Shown here: piece by piece, positions 51,576-60,916 of the stretch | Layout of the letters: the number at the start of each line of letters is the position of its first letter | Position numbering within the stretch: position 1 is the first letter of the stretch | Assembly: GCA_904394215.1 (NCBI GenBank) | Contig: CAJFNF010000005.1 | Coordinates: 1-64,000, forward strand | Direction: 5' to 3' | DNA length: 64,000 nt | From: an uncultured Faecalibacterium sp. | GTDB taxonomy: Bacteria; Bacillota; Clostridia; Oscillospirales; Ruminococcaceae | Position numbers and translations under genes: made by a program | Notes under the pieces: generated by a model | The model's input: only the letters and a program-made list of their open reading frames with translations | Databases searched by the model: none | Told to the model about the DNA's origin: nothing

Positions 51576-52325
51576 GTGACCTGGCTGCTGACACTGGCCT
51601 TTGACGGCACCAACTACTGCGGTTTCCAGGTGCAGCCCAACGGGCAGAGCGTGGCCGCCGCCTTCCAGGATGGTCTGGAGGCGGTGATCGGCTTCCGGCC
51701 CGACATCAAGGGATGCAGCCGCACCGACGCCGGGGTCCACGCCCTGGGATTTGCCCTCAGCTTTGAGGCCCGGCTGGGGATCCCCCCCGCCAAGCTGCCC
51801 CTGGCCCTCAACACCAAACTCCCCCGGGACATCCGGGTGCTGAAGGCGCAGCTGGTGCCGGACGGCTTCCACGCCCGGTATGCCGCCCACACCAAGACCT
51901 ATCTGTACCGGATTCACAACAGCCCCATCGACTCCCCTTTTGAGGAGCGGTACTACTGCCGGATGCCGGGCCGCCTGGAGGAGGGCCGGATGCAGCAGGC
52001 GGCAGCCCACTTTGTGGGGAAACATGATTTCCTGGCCCTGTGCGCGGCCCACAGTTCGGCGGCGGCCCATGGGGACACCGTCCGCACCATCACCGACTGC
52101 CGGGTGACCAGGCAGGGGGACACCGTCAGCATCCTGGTGACGGCGGACGGGTATCTGTACAATATGGTCCGGATTCTGGCCGGCACCCTCTGTGAAGTGG
52201 GGGCGGGCCGGATGGACCCCGACGCGGTGCCGGCCATCCTGGCCAGCCGCGACCGCAAAAACGCCGGGCCCACCCTGCCGGCCAAGGGGCTGTTTTTGCA
52301 CCATGTGGATTATGGCGATCTGTGA
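51576..52325 (+). CDS. truA: tRNA pseudouridine synthase A
   Basis: 249 residues from a GTG with AAAGGAGG 9 bases before it. Nucleophile Asp51 in CSRTDAGVHA; FDGTNYCGFQ at the start and NMVRILAGTL later are typical. Modifies U38-40 in tRNA anticodon stems. Commonly follows ecfT in Firmicutes, as here. Confidence 0.95.
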   Translation: MTWLLTLAFDGTNYCGFQVQPNGQSVAAAFQDGLEAVIGFRPDIKGCSRTDAGVHALGFALSFEARLGIPPAKLPLALNTKLPRDIRVLKAQLVPDGFHARYAAHTKTYLYRIHNSPIDSPFEERYYCRMPGRLEEGRMQQAAAHFVGKHDFLALCAAHSSAAAHGDTVRTITDCRVTRQGDTVSILVTADGYLYNMVRILAGTLCEVGAGRMDPDAVPAILASRDRKNAGPTLPAKGLFLHHVDYGDL

Positions 52326-52358
52326 CAGAGGACAGACGCCGGGAAAGGAAGCAGAGGG

Positions 52359-53630
52359 ATGAGAAAGACCGGCCGGAGAGCCCGCAAAGAGGAAATGTCT
52401 GCGGGCCGGATCGAATACATCGAGGCAGCCCGCCAGCGGCTGCGGAGCCGCCGGCTGCGGCGGACCATCCTGCTGGTGGTCCTGGTGGCAGCGGTGGTCA
52501 TTTACCTGACCGGGGTGGTCAACACATCGGTGATGGCCCTGGAAGACCTGGCCGACACGGTGCGGATTGCCCTGATGCCTGAGCGGGGGTTCCCCCAGCA
52601 GACCGGCACCGGCGCCGTGTACCAGGTGGAGCAGCTGGGAGGCAGCTTTGTGGTGCTGGGGGAGGACGGCTGCGCCGTCTATTCCCACAGCGGCACCAAA
52701 CTCAACAACATAGGCACAGGCTATGCCCGGCCGGCCCTGGCGGCGGGGAAGAACAGCTTTGTGCTGTACAATCGCTCAGGGTCTGAGCTGCGGGTGGAAA
52801 GCCGCACCCGGGAGCTGTACAGCCGCCAGACCGACGGGGACCTGTACCTCTGCGCCCTCAGCGATGGGGGCCAGCTGGCCGTGGTCACCGACGACGTCCG
52901 CAAGCTGGCCCTGGTGACGGTCTATGATTCCTCCCGCACAGAGGAGCTGACCTGGAGCCTCACCACCACCGAGGGGATCCCCATGCGGATGGACTTTTCC
53001 CCCGATGGCAGCCAGCTGGCAGTGGCCACCCTTACCGCCCAGGAAGGGCAGGTGGTGTCCAATCTCTACCTGCTGAACCTGCGGGCGGGGGATCCCCAGC
53101 TGGTGACATCGGAGTCCGGCAGCACCCCCCTGGATCTGGAATGGCTGTCCAATGGCCGGCTGCTGGCGGTGTATGACACCCACGCCGCCCTCTACGGGTC
53201 GGACGGCAGCCAGCTGGCCCGGCGGGAGTTCGGCGGGGCCGCGGTGGCGGGACTGTCCGCCGCCAACGGCGGCCTGGCGGTCCTGTTTGGCAGCGGTCAG
53301 TCCAGCAGCGTGGTGCTGATGGACGGCAGCCTGGACATCCAGTATGAGGGCACCGTCCCCACCGCTCACGGCATCGCCCGTGGGTCCGACGCCTTCTACC
53401 TGCTGTGTGACAGCTCGGTGGAATGCTTTGGCCTGGACGGCACCTATCAGTGGACGGCGGCCATGAGCGCCCGGCCCCAGGCCATGCTGGCCAACGGCGG
53501 CGGGCTGTTTGTGTTCACCGACAACATGGTCCAGCGGATTACCCCGCCGGAGGAAGGCTCCAGCGAGGCGGCCGTCTCTTCGGAAGAATCCGACCCCGCC
53601 GGTAGTTCTGCGGCATCGCCGGCGGCCTGA
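52359..53630 (+). CDS. Membrane-anchored beta-propeller protein (DUF5711-like)
   Basis: 423 residues: basic cytosolic N-terminus (1-35), one membrane helix (about 36-54), then an extracytoplasmic repeat domain of blades (for example GGSFVVLGEDGCAVYSHSG; DFSPDGSQLAVATL; LDLEWLSNGRLLAVYD), and a Ser/Ala/Glu low-complexity tail. It fits the DUF5711 propeller proteins of Clostridia, whose function is unknown. GCAGAGGG before the ATG. Co-directional with the cvpA-like gene, as often seen with envelope functions. Confidence 0.75.
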   Translation: MRKTGRRARKEEMSAGRIEYIEAARQRLRSRRLRRTILLVVLVAAVVIYLTGVVNTSVMALEDLADTVRIALMPERGFPQQTGTGAVYQVEQLGGSFVVLGEDGCAVYSHSGTKLNNIGTGYARPALAAGKNSFVLYNRSGSELRVESRTRELYSRQTDGDLYLCALSDGGQLAVVTDDVRKLALVTVYDSSRTEELTWSLTTTEGIPMRMDFSPDGSQLAVATLTAQEGQVVSNLYLLNLRAGDPQLVTSESGSTPLDLEWLSNGRLLAVYDTHAALYGSDGSQLARREFGGAAVAGLSAANGGLAVLFGSGQSSSVVLMDGSLDIQYEGTVPTAHGIARGSDAFYLLCDSSVECFGLDGTYQWTAAMSARPQAMLANGGGLFVFTDNMVQRITPPEEGSSEAAVSSEESDPAGSSAASPAA

Positions 53631-53664
53631 GGCCATCCCGGGGTTTGAGGAGGGAGGTCCGTCT

Positions 53665-53682
53665 GAGTGCCTTTTGGCACTC
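53665..53682 (+). other. Small perfect hairpin between the propeller and CvpA-like genes
   Basis: GAGTGCC/GGCACTC with TTTT loop, no T-tract; possibly an RNA-processing or stability element. Confidence 0.4.
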
Positions 53683-53718
53683 TGCCACCCAGTCTGATAA
53701 AGTTTTTCGAGGATGTTC

Positions 53719-54411
53719 ATGAATCCGTCATTTCTTTTTGATATCATTTGTACTGCGGTCTGGATTGGCCTTGCCATCCACTATGCCCGGAAGGGCATGC
53801 TGGCCGCAGTGGTCCAGATCGGCGGCAACCTGCTGAGCCTGGTCGGCGCCCACAGCCTGGCAGCCTGGGGCTCAGGCGCCCTGTTTGACCGCTTTTTCGC
53901 CGGAAGCTTCCGGGAGCGGATCATCGCCAACCTGTCGGCAGGGGGCGCAGTGGATCTGAATCTGATCGCCCAGCGGTATGCCGGGTTTTTGCCCGAGAGC
54001 TTCCGCCAGCAGGTGGTGGAAGCCTGCCAGCGGGCCCTGGATGGCCTGCTGACCGATAACGCTGTGGTGATTGCAGACACCATTGTCCAGGATGTAATCC
54101 GCCCGCTGCTGACACCGGTGTTTTCGGTGGTGCTGTTCTTTCTCTGCTTCGCCGCGCTGCGGATGCTCATCAGCATGCTGGTGACTGTCCTGGGCCTGGT
54201 GAACCACCTGCCGGTGGTGGGGACGGTCAACCGGACCCTGGGCATCCTGACGGGTGCCGCGGCAGGGCTGGCCGATGTGTTCCTGCTGCTGTGTGTGGTG
54301 TGGGCACTGGTGGTCATCACGGGGGGCAACCTGCCCTTCCTCAATGACGCGGCCCTGGGGACCAGCGTCTGGTACCAACTTTTCAACCTTGTCAACCCGT
54401 TTGTCTCATAA
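53719..54411 (+). CDS. CvpA family membrane protein
   Basis: 230 residues with about five helices: two N-terminal (about 6-50), one near 125-150, two near 165-215, matching the CvpA/colicin-V-production layout (LVTVLGLVNHLPVVGTVNRTLGILTGAAAGL). The ATG at 53719 is preferred to 53713 because GAGGA is 5 bases before it. Envelope-related, exact role unknown. Confidence 0.8.
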   Translation: MNPSFLFDIICTAVWIGLAIHYARKGMLAAVVQIGGNLLSLVGAHSLAAWGSGALFDRFFAGSFRERIIANLSAGGAVDLNLIAQRYAGFLPESFRQQVVEACQRALDGLLTDNAVVIADTIVQDVIRPLLTPVFSVVLFFLCFAALRMLISMLVTVLGLVNHLPVVGTVNRTLGILTGAAAGLADVFLLLCVVWALVVITGGNLPFLNDAALGTSVWYQLFNLVNPFVS

Positions 54412-54447
54412 ACGAGAGGGGAGGGTTTTGCGATAGGAGGAAACGCT

Positions 54448-56751
54448 ATGGTTTGCGTTCGATGCAAAAAACGTCCGGCCATTATCTTCGTCCAGCGGAT
54501 GGAGAACGGCCAGATGAAGCAGGAAGGCTACTGCCTGCACTGCGCCCGGGAACTGCACATCAAGCCGGTGGAAGACATGATGAAGCAGCTGGGCATGTCC
54601 GACCAGGACATGGACAATATGGAAGACCGGATGGATAACCTGATGGAGGAGATGGGGGACGGCGCCAACCCGCTGGCCATGATGATGGGCATGCAGCAGG
54701 AAGACGGCGACAACGCCGGGGACGAGGATTTTGTGCCGGGCGGCAACGCCACTTTCCCCTTGAATATGGCGGGCCAGGCCGACCAGAACAGCTCTGTCCC
54801 CAAAAACGGCAAAGGGGGCAAGAAGCCGCCCCGCCGCAAATATCTGGATACCTACTGTGAGAACCTGACTGCCAAGGCCCGGGAGGGCCGGCTGGACGAG
54901 ATCATCGGGCGGGACCGGGAGATTTACCGGACCATCCAGATCCTGTCCCGGCGGCAGAAGAATAACCCCTGCCTCATCGGCGAGGCAGGCGTGGGCAAGA
55001 CGGCCATCGCCGAGGGCATTGCCGAACGGATTGCCCGGGGCCAGGTGCCGGCCCAGCTGAAGGACAAGGAAATCTACCTGCTGGACCTGACCGCCCTGGT
55101 GGCGGGCACCCAGTTCCGGGGCCAGTTTGAGCAGCGGGTGAAAGGCCTGCTGAACGAAGTGCGCCAGGCGGGGAACGTGATCCTGTTCATCGACGAGATC
55201 CACACCATCACCGCCGCCGGCGAGAGCGAAGGGGCCATGAATGCCGGCAACATCCTGAAGCCCGCCCTGTCCCGGGGCGAGATCCAGGTGATCGGCGCCA
55301 CCACCTTTGCCGAGTACCGCAAGTATATCGAGAAGGATCAGGCCCTGGAGCGCCGGTTCCAGCCGGTGCGGGTGGAAGAGCCCAGCGTTTCCGACACCAT
55401 TGCCGTGATGAACGGCATCAAGCGCTACTATGAGGACTACCACCATGTGAAGGTGCCCGCCAGCGTGGTGAATGCGGCGGTCACCCTGGCCGAGCGGTAT
55501 ATCACCGACCGGTACCTGCCCGACAAGGCCATCGACCTGCTGGACGAGGCCTGCGCCTGCTGCAACCTGGCCCACCCCGAGATTTCGGCCTATCTGGAAG
55601 CCCAGAAAGAGCTGGATACCCTCAAGCAGGAGGAAGCCGACATGGAGTCCTCCAGCACCGACGAGGCCATCGACTATGAGCAGGTGGCCGAGCGGAAGAC
55701 CCGGATTGCCCAGCTGGAAGCCGACCTGCCTGCCCGCCAGGCAGCCGCCAGCGACATTTCGGTGTCGATGGACGATCTGGCCCGGGTGATTGAGCTGTGG
55801 ACCGGCATCCCGGCGGTCAAGATCCGGGAGACCGAGTACGTCCGTCTGGCCGGCCTGGAAGACGAGCTGAAAAAGAAAATCATCGGCCAGGACGAGGCGG
55901 TCCATCTGGTGGCCCAGGCCGTCAAGCGGAGCCGGGCCGATCTGGCCGGACGCCGCCGCCCCGCCAGCTTCATTTTTGTGGGCCCCACCGGCGTGGGCAA
56001 GACCGAGCTGGTGAAGCAGCTGGCCAGCCAGCTGTTTGCCGGCCCCGACCCGCTGATCCGTCTGGACATGAGCGAGTATATGGAAAAGTACGCGGTGTCC
56101 CGGATGATCGGTTCCCCTCCGGGCTACGTGGGCTATGAAGAGGCCGGCCAGCTGACCGAAAAGGTCCGCCGCCGCCCCTACAGCGTGGTGCTGTTCGATG
56201 AGATCGAAAAGGCCCACCCCGATGTGCTGAACATCCTGCTGCAGATCCTGGACGAGGGCAAGATCAACGACGCCCAGGGCCGGACGGTGGATTTCTCCAA
56301 CACGGTCATCTGCATGACCTCCAACGCCGGTTCTTCCGAGCAGGGCACCGGCGGCCTTGGCTTCAACAAGAGCGCCGATGAAATGAACAAGGATAAGACC
56401 ATGAAGGCCCTGCGCCAGTTCCTGCGCCCCGAGTTCCTGGGCCGGGTGGACGAGATCGTGGTGTTCAAGTCCCTGAGCCAGGAGACCCTGGAGGGGATTG
56501 CCGGCCTGATGCTGGAGGAATACCGCCCCGGCATGGAGGCCAAGGGGATCAGCTACAGCTATACCCCCGCCGCCATCAAGGCCCTGGTGGCCCGGTGCGA
56601 CGGCGGCAAGTTCGGCGCCCGTGACCTGCGGCGGATCATCCGCAAGCAGGTGGAGGACGAGGCCGCCAACCGGATCGTGGACGGCCTGCTGGCCTCGGGC
56701 GGCAGCCTGACGGTGGATGCCGAGGAGGGCAAGATTGTCCTGAAAAGCTGA
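54448..56751 (+). CDS. clpE: ClpE-type AAA+ protease ATPase with N-terminal zinc finger
   Basis: 767 residues. Zn finger Cys3-Cys6...Cys29-Cys32 (CVRC, CLHC), acidic Met-rich linker (about 40-120), AAA-1 with Walker A GEAGVGKT (178-185), a coiled middle domain, AAA-2 with GPTGVGKT (512-519), [13 protein letters not shown], and GARDLRR. The absence of the ClpC N-domain and the presence of the zinc finger point to ClpE, an unfoldase for ClpP in stress. AGGAGG before the ATG. No CtsR-type heptad operator recognised upstream. Confidence 0.9.
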   Translation: MVCVRCKKRPAIIFVQRMENGQMKQEGYCLHCARELHIKPVEDMMKQLGMSDQDMDNMEDRMDNLMEEMGDGANPLAMMMGMQQEDGDNAGDEDFVPGGNATFPLNMAGQADQNSSVPKNGKGGKKPPRRKYLDTYCENLTAKAREGRLDEIIGRDREIYRTIQILSRRQKNNPCLIGEAGVGKTAIAEGIAERIARGQVPAQLKDKEIYLLDLTALVAGTQFRGQFEQRVKGLLNEVRQAGNVILFIDEIHTITAAGESEGAMNAGNILKPALSRGEIQVIGATTFAEYRKYIEKDQALERRFQPVRVEEPSVSDTIAVMNGIKRYYEDYHHVKVPASVVNAAVTLAERYITDRYLPDKAIDLLDEACACCNLAHPEISAYLEAQKELDTLKQEEADMESSSTDEAIDYEQVAERKTRIAQLEADLPARQAAASDISVSMDDLARVIELWTGIPAVKIRETEYVRLAGLEDELKKKIIGQDEAVHLVAQAVKRSRADLAGRRRPASFIFVGPTGVGKTELVKQLASQLFAGPDPLIRLDMSEYMEKYAVSRMIGSPPGYVGYEEAGQLTEKVRRRPYSVVLFDEIEKAHPDVLNILLQILDEGKINDAQGRTVDFSNTVICMTSNAGSSEQGTGGLGFNKSADEMNKDKTMKALRQFLRPEFLGRVDEIVVFKSLSQETLEGIAGLMLEEYRPGMEAKGISYSYTPAAIKALVARCDGGKFGARDLRRIIRKQVEDEAANRIVDGLLASGGSLTVDAEEGKIVLKS

Positions 56752-56760
56752 CAGATAGAC

Positions 56761-56797
56761 AAAAAGGCCCTGCCGCAAAAAACGGCAGGGCCTTTTG
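56761..56797. terminator. Bidirectional terminator between clpE and the small membrane protein gene
   Basis: AAAAGGCCCTGCCG/CGGCAGGGCCTTTT, perfect 14-bp stem with A-rich loop. Confidence 0.92.
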
Positions 56798-56807
56798 ATT
56801 TGTAGGA

Positions 56808-56975
56808 TTACCCGGCTTCGCTTTCGCTGGAGGAGCGGTAGATGCCGAAGGTATTGTCCGGTTCGGGCATATCCACCCGGGAGGCCCGGTCGTTGACCGC
56901 CAGCATCAAACCGGCCAGGACAATAAAGACAAAGAGGATCACCAGCCATTTGAGCCAGTCGGGCATACGGTTCAT
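56808..56975 (-). CDS. Small single-pass membrane protein, 55 residues
   Basis: MNRMPDWLKWL then a hydrophobic helix (about 10-28, VILFVFIVLAGLMLAV), and an extracytoplasmic acidic/Ser tail with NTFGIYRSSSE. AAAGGAAG is 7 bases before the ATG. Its own promoter candidate lies at 57048-57077. No family recognised. It lies just beyond the histidine kinase on the same strand and could be a modulator of it (inference). Confidence 0.7.
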   Translation of the reverse strand: MNRMPDWLKWLVILFVFIVLAGLMLAVNDRASRVDMPEPDNTFGIYRSSSESEAG

Positions 56976-57047
56976 GGATACGCTTCCTTTCTTTTCCACA
57001 TCCAGGGCAAAGCCGGGACGGCGCCGGGGCCGCCCGCCTTTTCCAAC

Positions 57048-57077
57048 AGTATACAACAGCCGGGGCGCAAAATGCAA
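57048..57077 (-). promoter_or_regulatory. Possible promoter for the 55-residue membrane protein
   Basis: Minus strand TTGCAT (57072-57077), 18 bases, TATACT (57048-57053). Confidence 0.5.
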
Positions 57078-57105
57078 CGTCCCGGCTGCGGCGGATGGGA
57101 TTTTG

Positions 57106-58629
57106 TCAGGTTTCGGCAGGGGGTGGCTTCATGATGAACCAGAAGGTGGAACCCTTGCCCAGGGTGCTCTGGACACCGAACCGGAAGCCATGCTGCTGGA
57201 AGATGGCCTTGGTGATGGACAGGCCCAGGCCGGTGCCGGCCTTGCCTGCATCGGAACGGGAGCGGTAATACCGCTCAAAGATATAGGGCAGGTCCTCGGC
57301 CGAGATGCCGGGGCCGTGGTCCTCCACTTCCACCCGCACCCCCTCGTCGCAGGGCTGGGCCCGCAGGACAAAGACGCCGTCGGCGCCAATGTGGTGCATG
57401 GCGTTGCCCAGCAGATTGTGAAGGGCCCGCTCGATCATGGAGGGGTCGGCATAGACGTCCAGGGGCTGGTCGGGGATCTCCAGTTTCAGGGTCCAGCCGT
57501 TCTGGGCGCAGACGGCTTCATACCGCTCGCTGACCTCGTCGCACAGCTGGCCCATGTCAAAGCGGACTTTCTCACACTTGTCGGCGCCGCTGGTCACCTT
57601 GCTCAGCTCCATGACACTGGACACCAGGGCGGTGAGGCGGTCGGTCTCGTCCACAATGATGTTCAGCTGCTCGTCCCGGTGGGCCTTGTCGTCGCCGGTG
57701 ATGTCCCGCACCGTCTCTGCATAGCCCTTGATGAGGGTCAGGGGGGTGCGCAGGTCATGGGAGACGTTGGCCAGCAGGTCCCGCTGCATCTGGGCAGCCC
57801 GCTGGACTTCCTTGGCCATGTGGTTGAAATCTTCGGCCAGGGTGCCCAGCTCGTCCCGCCGGAAGGACTCCACGTGGACCGAGTAGTCTCCACCGGCCAC
57901 ACGGCGGGCGGCGGCAGACAGGTCCCGCAGGGGACGGGTGAACCACTGGCTGAACAGCCAGGCGGCCGCCAGGGCAAAGGCGAACACCAGGATGGCAATC
58001 AGGGGCAGCATATCGCTGAGCACCTGGCCGGCCTCGGCCACGTGGACCAGGCTGGTGGACACCAGCACCGAATAGGAACCGTCCTGGCTCATCCGGCCCA
58101 CTACCACCTGGGAGGAACCGCCGCTGGTGTTGAGGATCTGGAGGCAGTCGCCGCTGACGCGGCAAACCCGGCGCATCTCGATGACGGTGGATTTGTCCCA
58201 GGAGAAGGAGCTGTCGCCCGACAGGGAGGACAGGGTGCTGTTGTGGAGCAGGCAGGGGTACAGGTTCTCAATGGTGATGACGCTGCGGAGGGTGGAGTCG
58301 GAGATGTCTACACAAAAGTTGGTCAGCTGGGTGTTGGCCGACAGGCTCTCATACAGCTTGGTGCGGAAGTCGCTGTTCACCACCAGGACGCCGAAGTTCC
58401 AGCTGGAAATAATATCCCCCTCGTCCTGAGTCTGCTGGATCAGGGCCACAATCTCGTCGGCCTGGCTGGACAGCTGGTTTTCAATCCGGCGGTTGTAGAG
58501 GGGCTCCAGCAGCTGGGTGGAGAGGAACCAGTACAGCACCAGCAGCAGAAGGCAGATGAAGGCGAGGAACAGCATCAGCTGGGCCCGGATGCCGGGGGCG
58601 GAGCGCCGGGCTTTTTTCAGACGCGGCAT
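57106..58629 (-). CDS. Sensor histidine kinase
   Basis: 507 residues. TM1 (about 17-37), an extracytoplasmic sensor of about 165 residues with Cys106, Cys126, Cys156 and Cys162, TM2 (about 207-228), HAMP (TRPLRDLSAAARRVAGGDY), HisKA with the phospho-accepting His291 in NVSHDLRTP, and an HATPase domain: HNLLGNAMHH (N box), DHGPGIS, GTGLGLSI. The extracytoplasmic Cys set could form disulfides. Paired 3 bases after the response regulator. Signal unknown. Confidence 0.94.
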   Translation of the reverse strand: MPRLKKARRSAPGIRAQLMLFLAFICLLLLVLYWFLSTQLLEPLYNRRIENQLSSQADEIVALIQQTQDEGDIISSWNFGVLVVNSDFRTKLYESLSANTQLTNFCVDISDSTLRSVITIENLYPCLLHNSTLSSLSGDSSFSWDKSTVIEMRRVCRVSGDCLQILNTSGGSSQVVVGRMSQDGSYSVLVSTSLVHVAEAGQVLSDMLPLIAILVFAFALAAAWLFSQWFTRPLRDLSAAARRVAGGDYSVHVESFRRDELGTLAEDFNHMAKEVQRAAQMQRDLLANVSHDLRTPLTLIKGYAETVRDITGDDKAHRDEQLNIIVDETDRLTALVSSVMELSKVTSGADKCEKVRFDMGQLCDEVSERYEAVCAQNGWTLKLEIPDQPLDVYADPSMIERALHNLLGNAMHHIGADGVFVLRAQPCDEGVRVEVEDHGPGISAEDLPYIFERYYRSRSDAGKAGTGLGLSITKAIFQQHGFRFGVQSTLGKGSTFWFIMKPPPAET

Positions 58630-58632
58630 GGA

Positions 58633-59319
58633 TTACCGGCGGGCGTCGGGGTCGAACTTATAGCCGATACCCCAGACGGTCACAATGTAACTGCGGCAGG
58701 CCCCCAGATGGCCCCGCAGCATCTTGACGTGGGTGTCCACCGTCCGGTCCTCGCCGAAATAGTCATAGTTCCACACCTTCTGCAGGATCTTCTCCCGGGA
58801 AAGGGCGATGCCCTTGTTGGAAGCCAGAAAGACCAGCAGGTCAAATTCCTTGGGGGTCAGGCTGACCTCCTCGCCGCTGACCTTGACGGTGTGGCTGGCA
58901 GTGTCAATGGACAGCTCCCCGAAGGTCATGACGGTGGCGGCGTTGTCGGGGTGGGCCAGGGTCCGGTTGAGGACGGCCCGCACCCGGGCCACCAGTTCCC
59001 GGGGAGAGAAGGGCTTCACCACATAGTCGTCGGCGCCCCCCTCCAGGCCGGCTAGTTTGTCGTATTCCTCGCCGCGGGCGGTCAAAATGATGACGGGGGT
59101 GTTGATGTGGCGGCTGCGCATCTCCCGCAGGCAGGTCATACCGTCCATAAAAGGCATCATCAGGTCCAGAATCACCAGATCGTAGGTGGAACTGGTCACC
59201 TGGGCCAGGGCAGCCGAGCCGTCGGCAGCCTCCTCACAGGTATAGCCCGCATACTGCAGATGTTCCCGGATCAATTCCCGGATACGGGGTTCGTCATCGA
59301 CGATCAAGATTTTAGCCAT
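58633..59319 (-). CDS. OmpR/PhoB family response regulator
   Basis: 228 residues. Receiver domain with Asp8, Asp9 and phospho-acceptor Asp52 (LVILDLMMPFMDG), Lys in VVKPFSP; winged-helix DNA-binding C-terminus (SLTPKEFDLLVFLASNKGIALSREKIL, in part; VWGIGYKFD). The ATG at 59319 begins MAKILIVDDE; the upstream Met lacks a ribosome site. Probably autoregulated through the phased repeats upstream. Confidence 0.95.
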   Translation of the reverse strand: MAKILIVDDEPRIRELIREHLQYAGYTCEEAADGSAALAQVTSSTYDLVILDLMMPFMDGMTCLREMRSRHINTPVIILTARGEEYDKLAGLEGGADDYVVKPFSPRELVARVRAVLNRTLAHPDNAATVMTFGELSIDTASHTVKVSGEEVSLTPKEFDLLVFLASNKGIALSREKILQKVWNYDYFGEDRTVDTHVKMLRGHLGACRSYIVTVWGIGYKFDPDARR

Positions 59320-59386
59320 AGGGCGGGGATCCTCCATTTCTGATTCAAAACAGCCCGGCGGCGGGCCGCCGGACCGGTTTCATATC

Positions 59387-59446
59387 ATTGTATTACACTC
59401 TAATAATAATACGGAAAATGTGAAGAAGTGTGAACTTTGGGTGAAT
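59387..59446 (-). promoter_or_regulatory. Response-regulator-type direct repeats and promoter
   Basis: Minus strand TTCAC direct repeats (plus-strand GTGAA at 59420, 59430 and 59441), spaced 11 and 10 bases, i.e. one helical turn. A -10-like TACAAT lies at 59387-59392 with no good -35, the architecture of an activator-dependent promoter for the two-component operon. Confidence 0.6.
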
Positions 59447-59611
59447 CCTTTGGAAAAAAATCACCTACAGTGTAGCACATCCGGCGGCCCTCCTTCAAGC
59501 TGAAAAGCCGTCCCGCACTTGCGCCTGAGGGCACAGATGCGGTATACTGAAGCCGACCCATCCCTCACCCCCGGCCCGGTGCCGGCGGGGCAACAGAAAG
59601 GAATCCGATCC

Positions 59612-60898
59612 ATGCGTTTGGGATTGACCGAAATTGTATTGATCCTGATCATCATTCTGGTGATTTTTGGGCCGGGGATCTATGGCTGGGTGACCCGCTG
59701 TTCCCGGCATTTCCGGGCCCGCCAGGCCGAAGAGGCCCGCCGGCGTGCCGCATGGGAGGCAGAGCGCCGGGCCCGGCGGGATTTTATCCTCCACCGGTTC
59801 CAGATTGCGGCGCTGGTGTTTGTGGTGCTGCTGGCAGTGGGCCTGGTGTATACCCTGGGCTTCCGGCCTATTGACGCCCAGCCCCAGAGCTACAGCCTGC
59901 CGGCGGCCCAGGCCCCCCAGGGGGGCCAGTCCATCGCCGAGACTGCTTCCCTGACCCTGGAAGGCTACCAGGCCCCCGACTGGATGGTGCGGCAGGACGG
60001 CTGGCTGTATCTGGCAGCCCGGCCCCTGGAAGGGGAGGGCAGCGCCCTGCTGCGGATGCGGGAGGACGGCACCGGCCTGACGGTGGTGCTCACCGAGCAG
60101 GGGGTGATCACCTCCTTTGCCTTTGACCGGGAAGGGGATATCTGGTATACCCGCCTCACCAGCGAGGGAGGCGCCCTCTGCCTGGCCTCCCACGATGACT
60201 GGGGCGCTGCCACCCAACAGATGGTGAACCAGATTGACGGCCGGGCCCTGTCCTGGCCGGCGGCAGTGACGGTGGACGGGGCAGGCCGGGTCTACTTCAC
60301 CGAGGCGGCCCGGCAGGGCTCCCGGTCGGGCACCCTGGCGGATGTGCTGCGGGCCGAACTGATCGGCCACACCGCCAGCGGCTGGGTCTATGTCTATGAC
60401 CCGGCGGCCCGGACGGTCCAGCGGGTGCTGGGCGGGGTGGCCGGAGCCTCCGGCCTGGCCCTGTCCCCGGAGGGTGATACCCTCTATGTGGCGGACCTGG
60501 CCAGCCGGTGCATCTGGGCGGTGGACCCCGACAGCCGGGAGCTGACCGCCGGCGGCAAGGGCTGCAGCCTTTTTGCCGGGGACCTGCCCGGCTATCCCAC
60601 CGCCCTGGCCGCGGATGAGGACGGCAGTGTCTATGCGGCCTATGGCTGGGACCGGTCAGACTGGCTGGAAAGCCGGGCCGCCGACCCCGGTTTCCGGGAA
60701 GTGGCAGCCCGTCTGCCCCGGGGCGTCCAGCAGAGGCTGTTCAGTCCCTGCCCCACGGCGGCCCAGAGCTTTGATGCCGATGGCCGCCTGGAAGGAAGTT
60801 ACAGTTCCAGCGAGGTGACGGGCTGGGCGGCGGCTGCCAGCGGCAACCGGCTGTACCTGCCCGGCACCGATTCCAATGTTTGTTACTTCCGTTTTTAA
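59612..60898 (+). CDS. TatA-like helix plus membrane-anchored strictosidine-synthase/SMP-30-like propeller
   Basis: 428 residues. N-terminus MRLGLTEIVLILIIILVIFG then P21 copies the TatA/Hcf106 hallmark (E in the helix, FGP at its end). A basic amphipathic stretch (29-60, Arg/Glu/Ala-rich) follows, then a second membrane helix (about 64-82), then a propeller domain (about 110-428) with AAVTVDGAGRVYFTEAA, GWVYVYDPAARTVQRVLGG and GLALSPEGDTLYVADL, as in strictosidine-synthase-like proteins. AAAGGAA is well placed before the ATG at 59612. Ligand or enzymatic role unknown. Confidence 0.7.
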   Translation: MRLGLTEIVLILIIILVIFGPGIYGWVTRCSRHFRARQAEEARRRAAWEAERRARRDFILHRFQIAALVFVVLLAVGLVYTLGFRPIDAQPQSYSLPAAQAPQGGQSIAETASLTLEGYQAPDWMVRQDGWLYLAARPLEGEGSALLRMREDGTGLTVVLTEQGVITSFAFDREGDIWYTRLTSEGGALCLASHDDWGAATQQMVNQIDGRALSWPAAVTVDGAGRVYFTEAARQGSRSGTLADVLRAELIGHTASGWVYVYDPAARTVQRVLGGVAGASGLALSPEGDTLYVADLASRCIWAVDPDSRELTAGGKGCSLFAGDLPGYPTALAADEDGSVYAAYGWDRSDWLESRAADPGFREVAARLPRGVQQRLFSPCPTAAQSFDADGRLEGSYSSSEVTGWAAAASGNRLYLPGTDSNVCYFRF

Positions 60899-60916
60899 GG
60901 AAAGAGGCGTTTTGCA

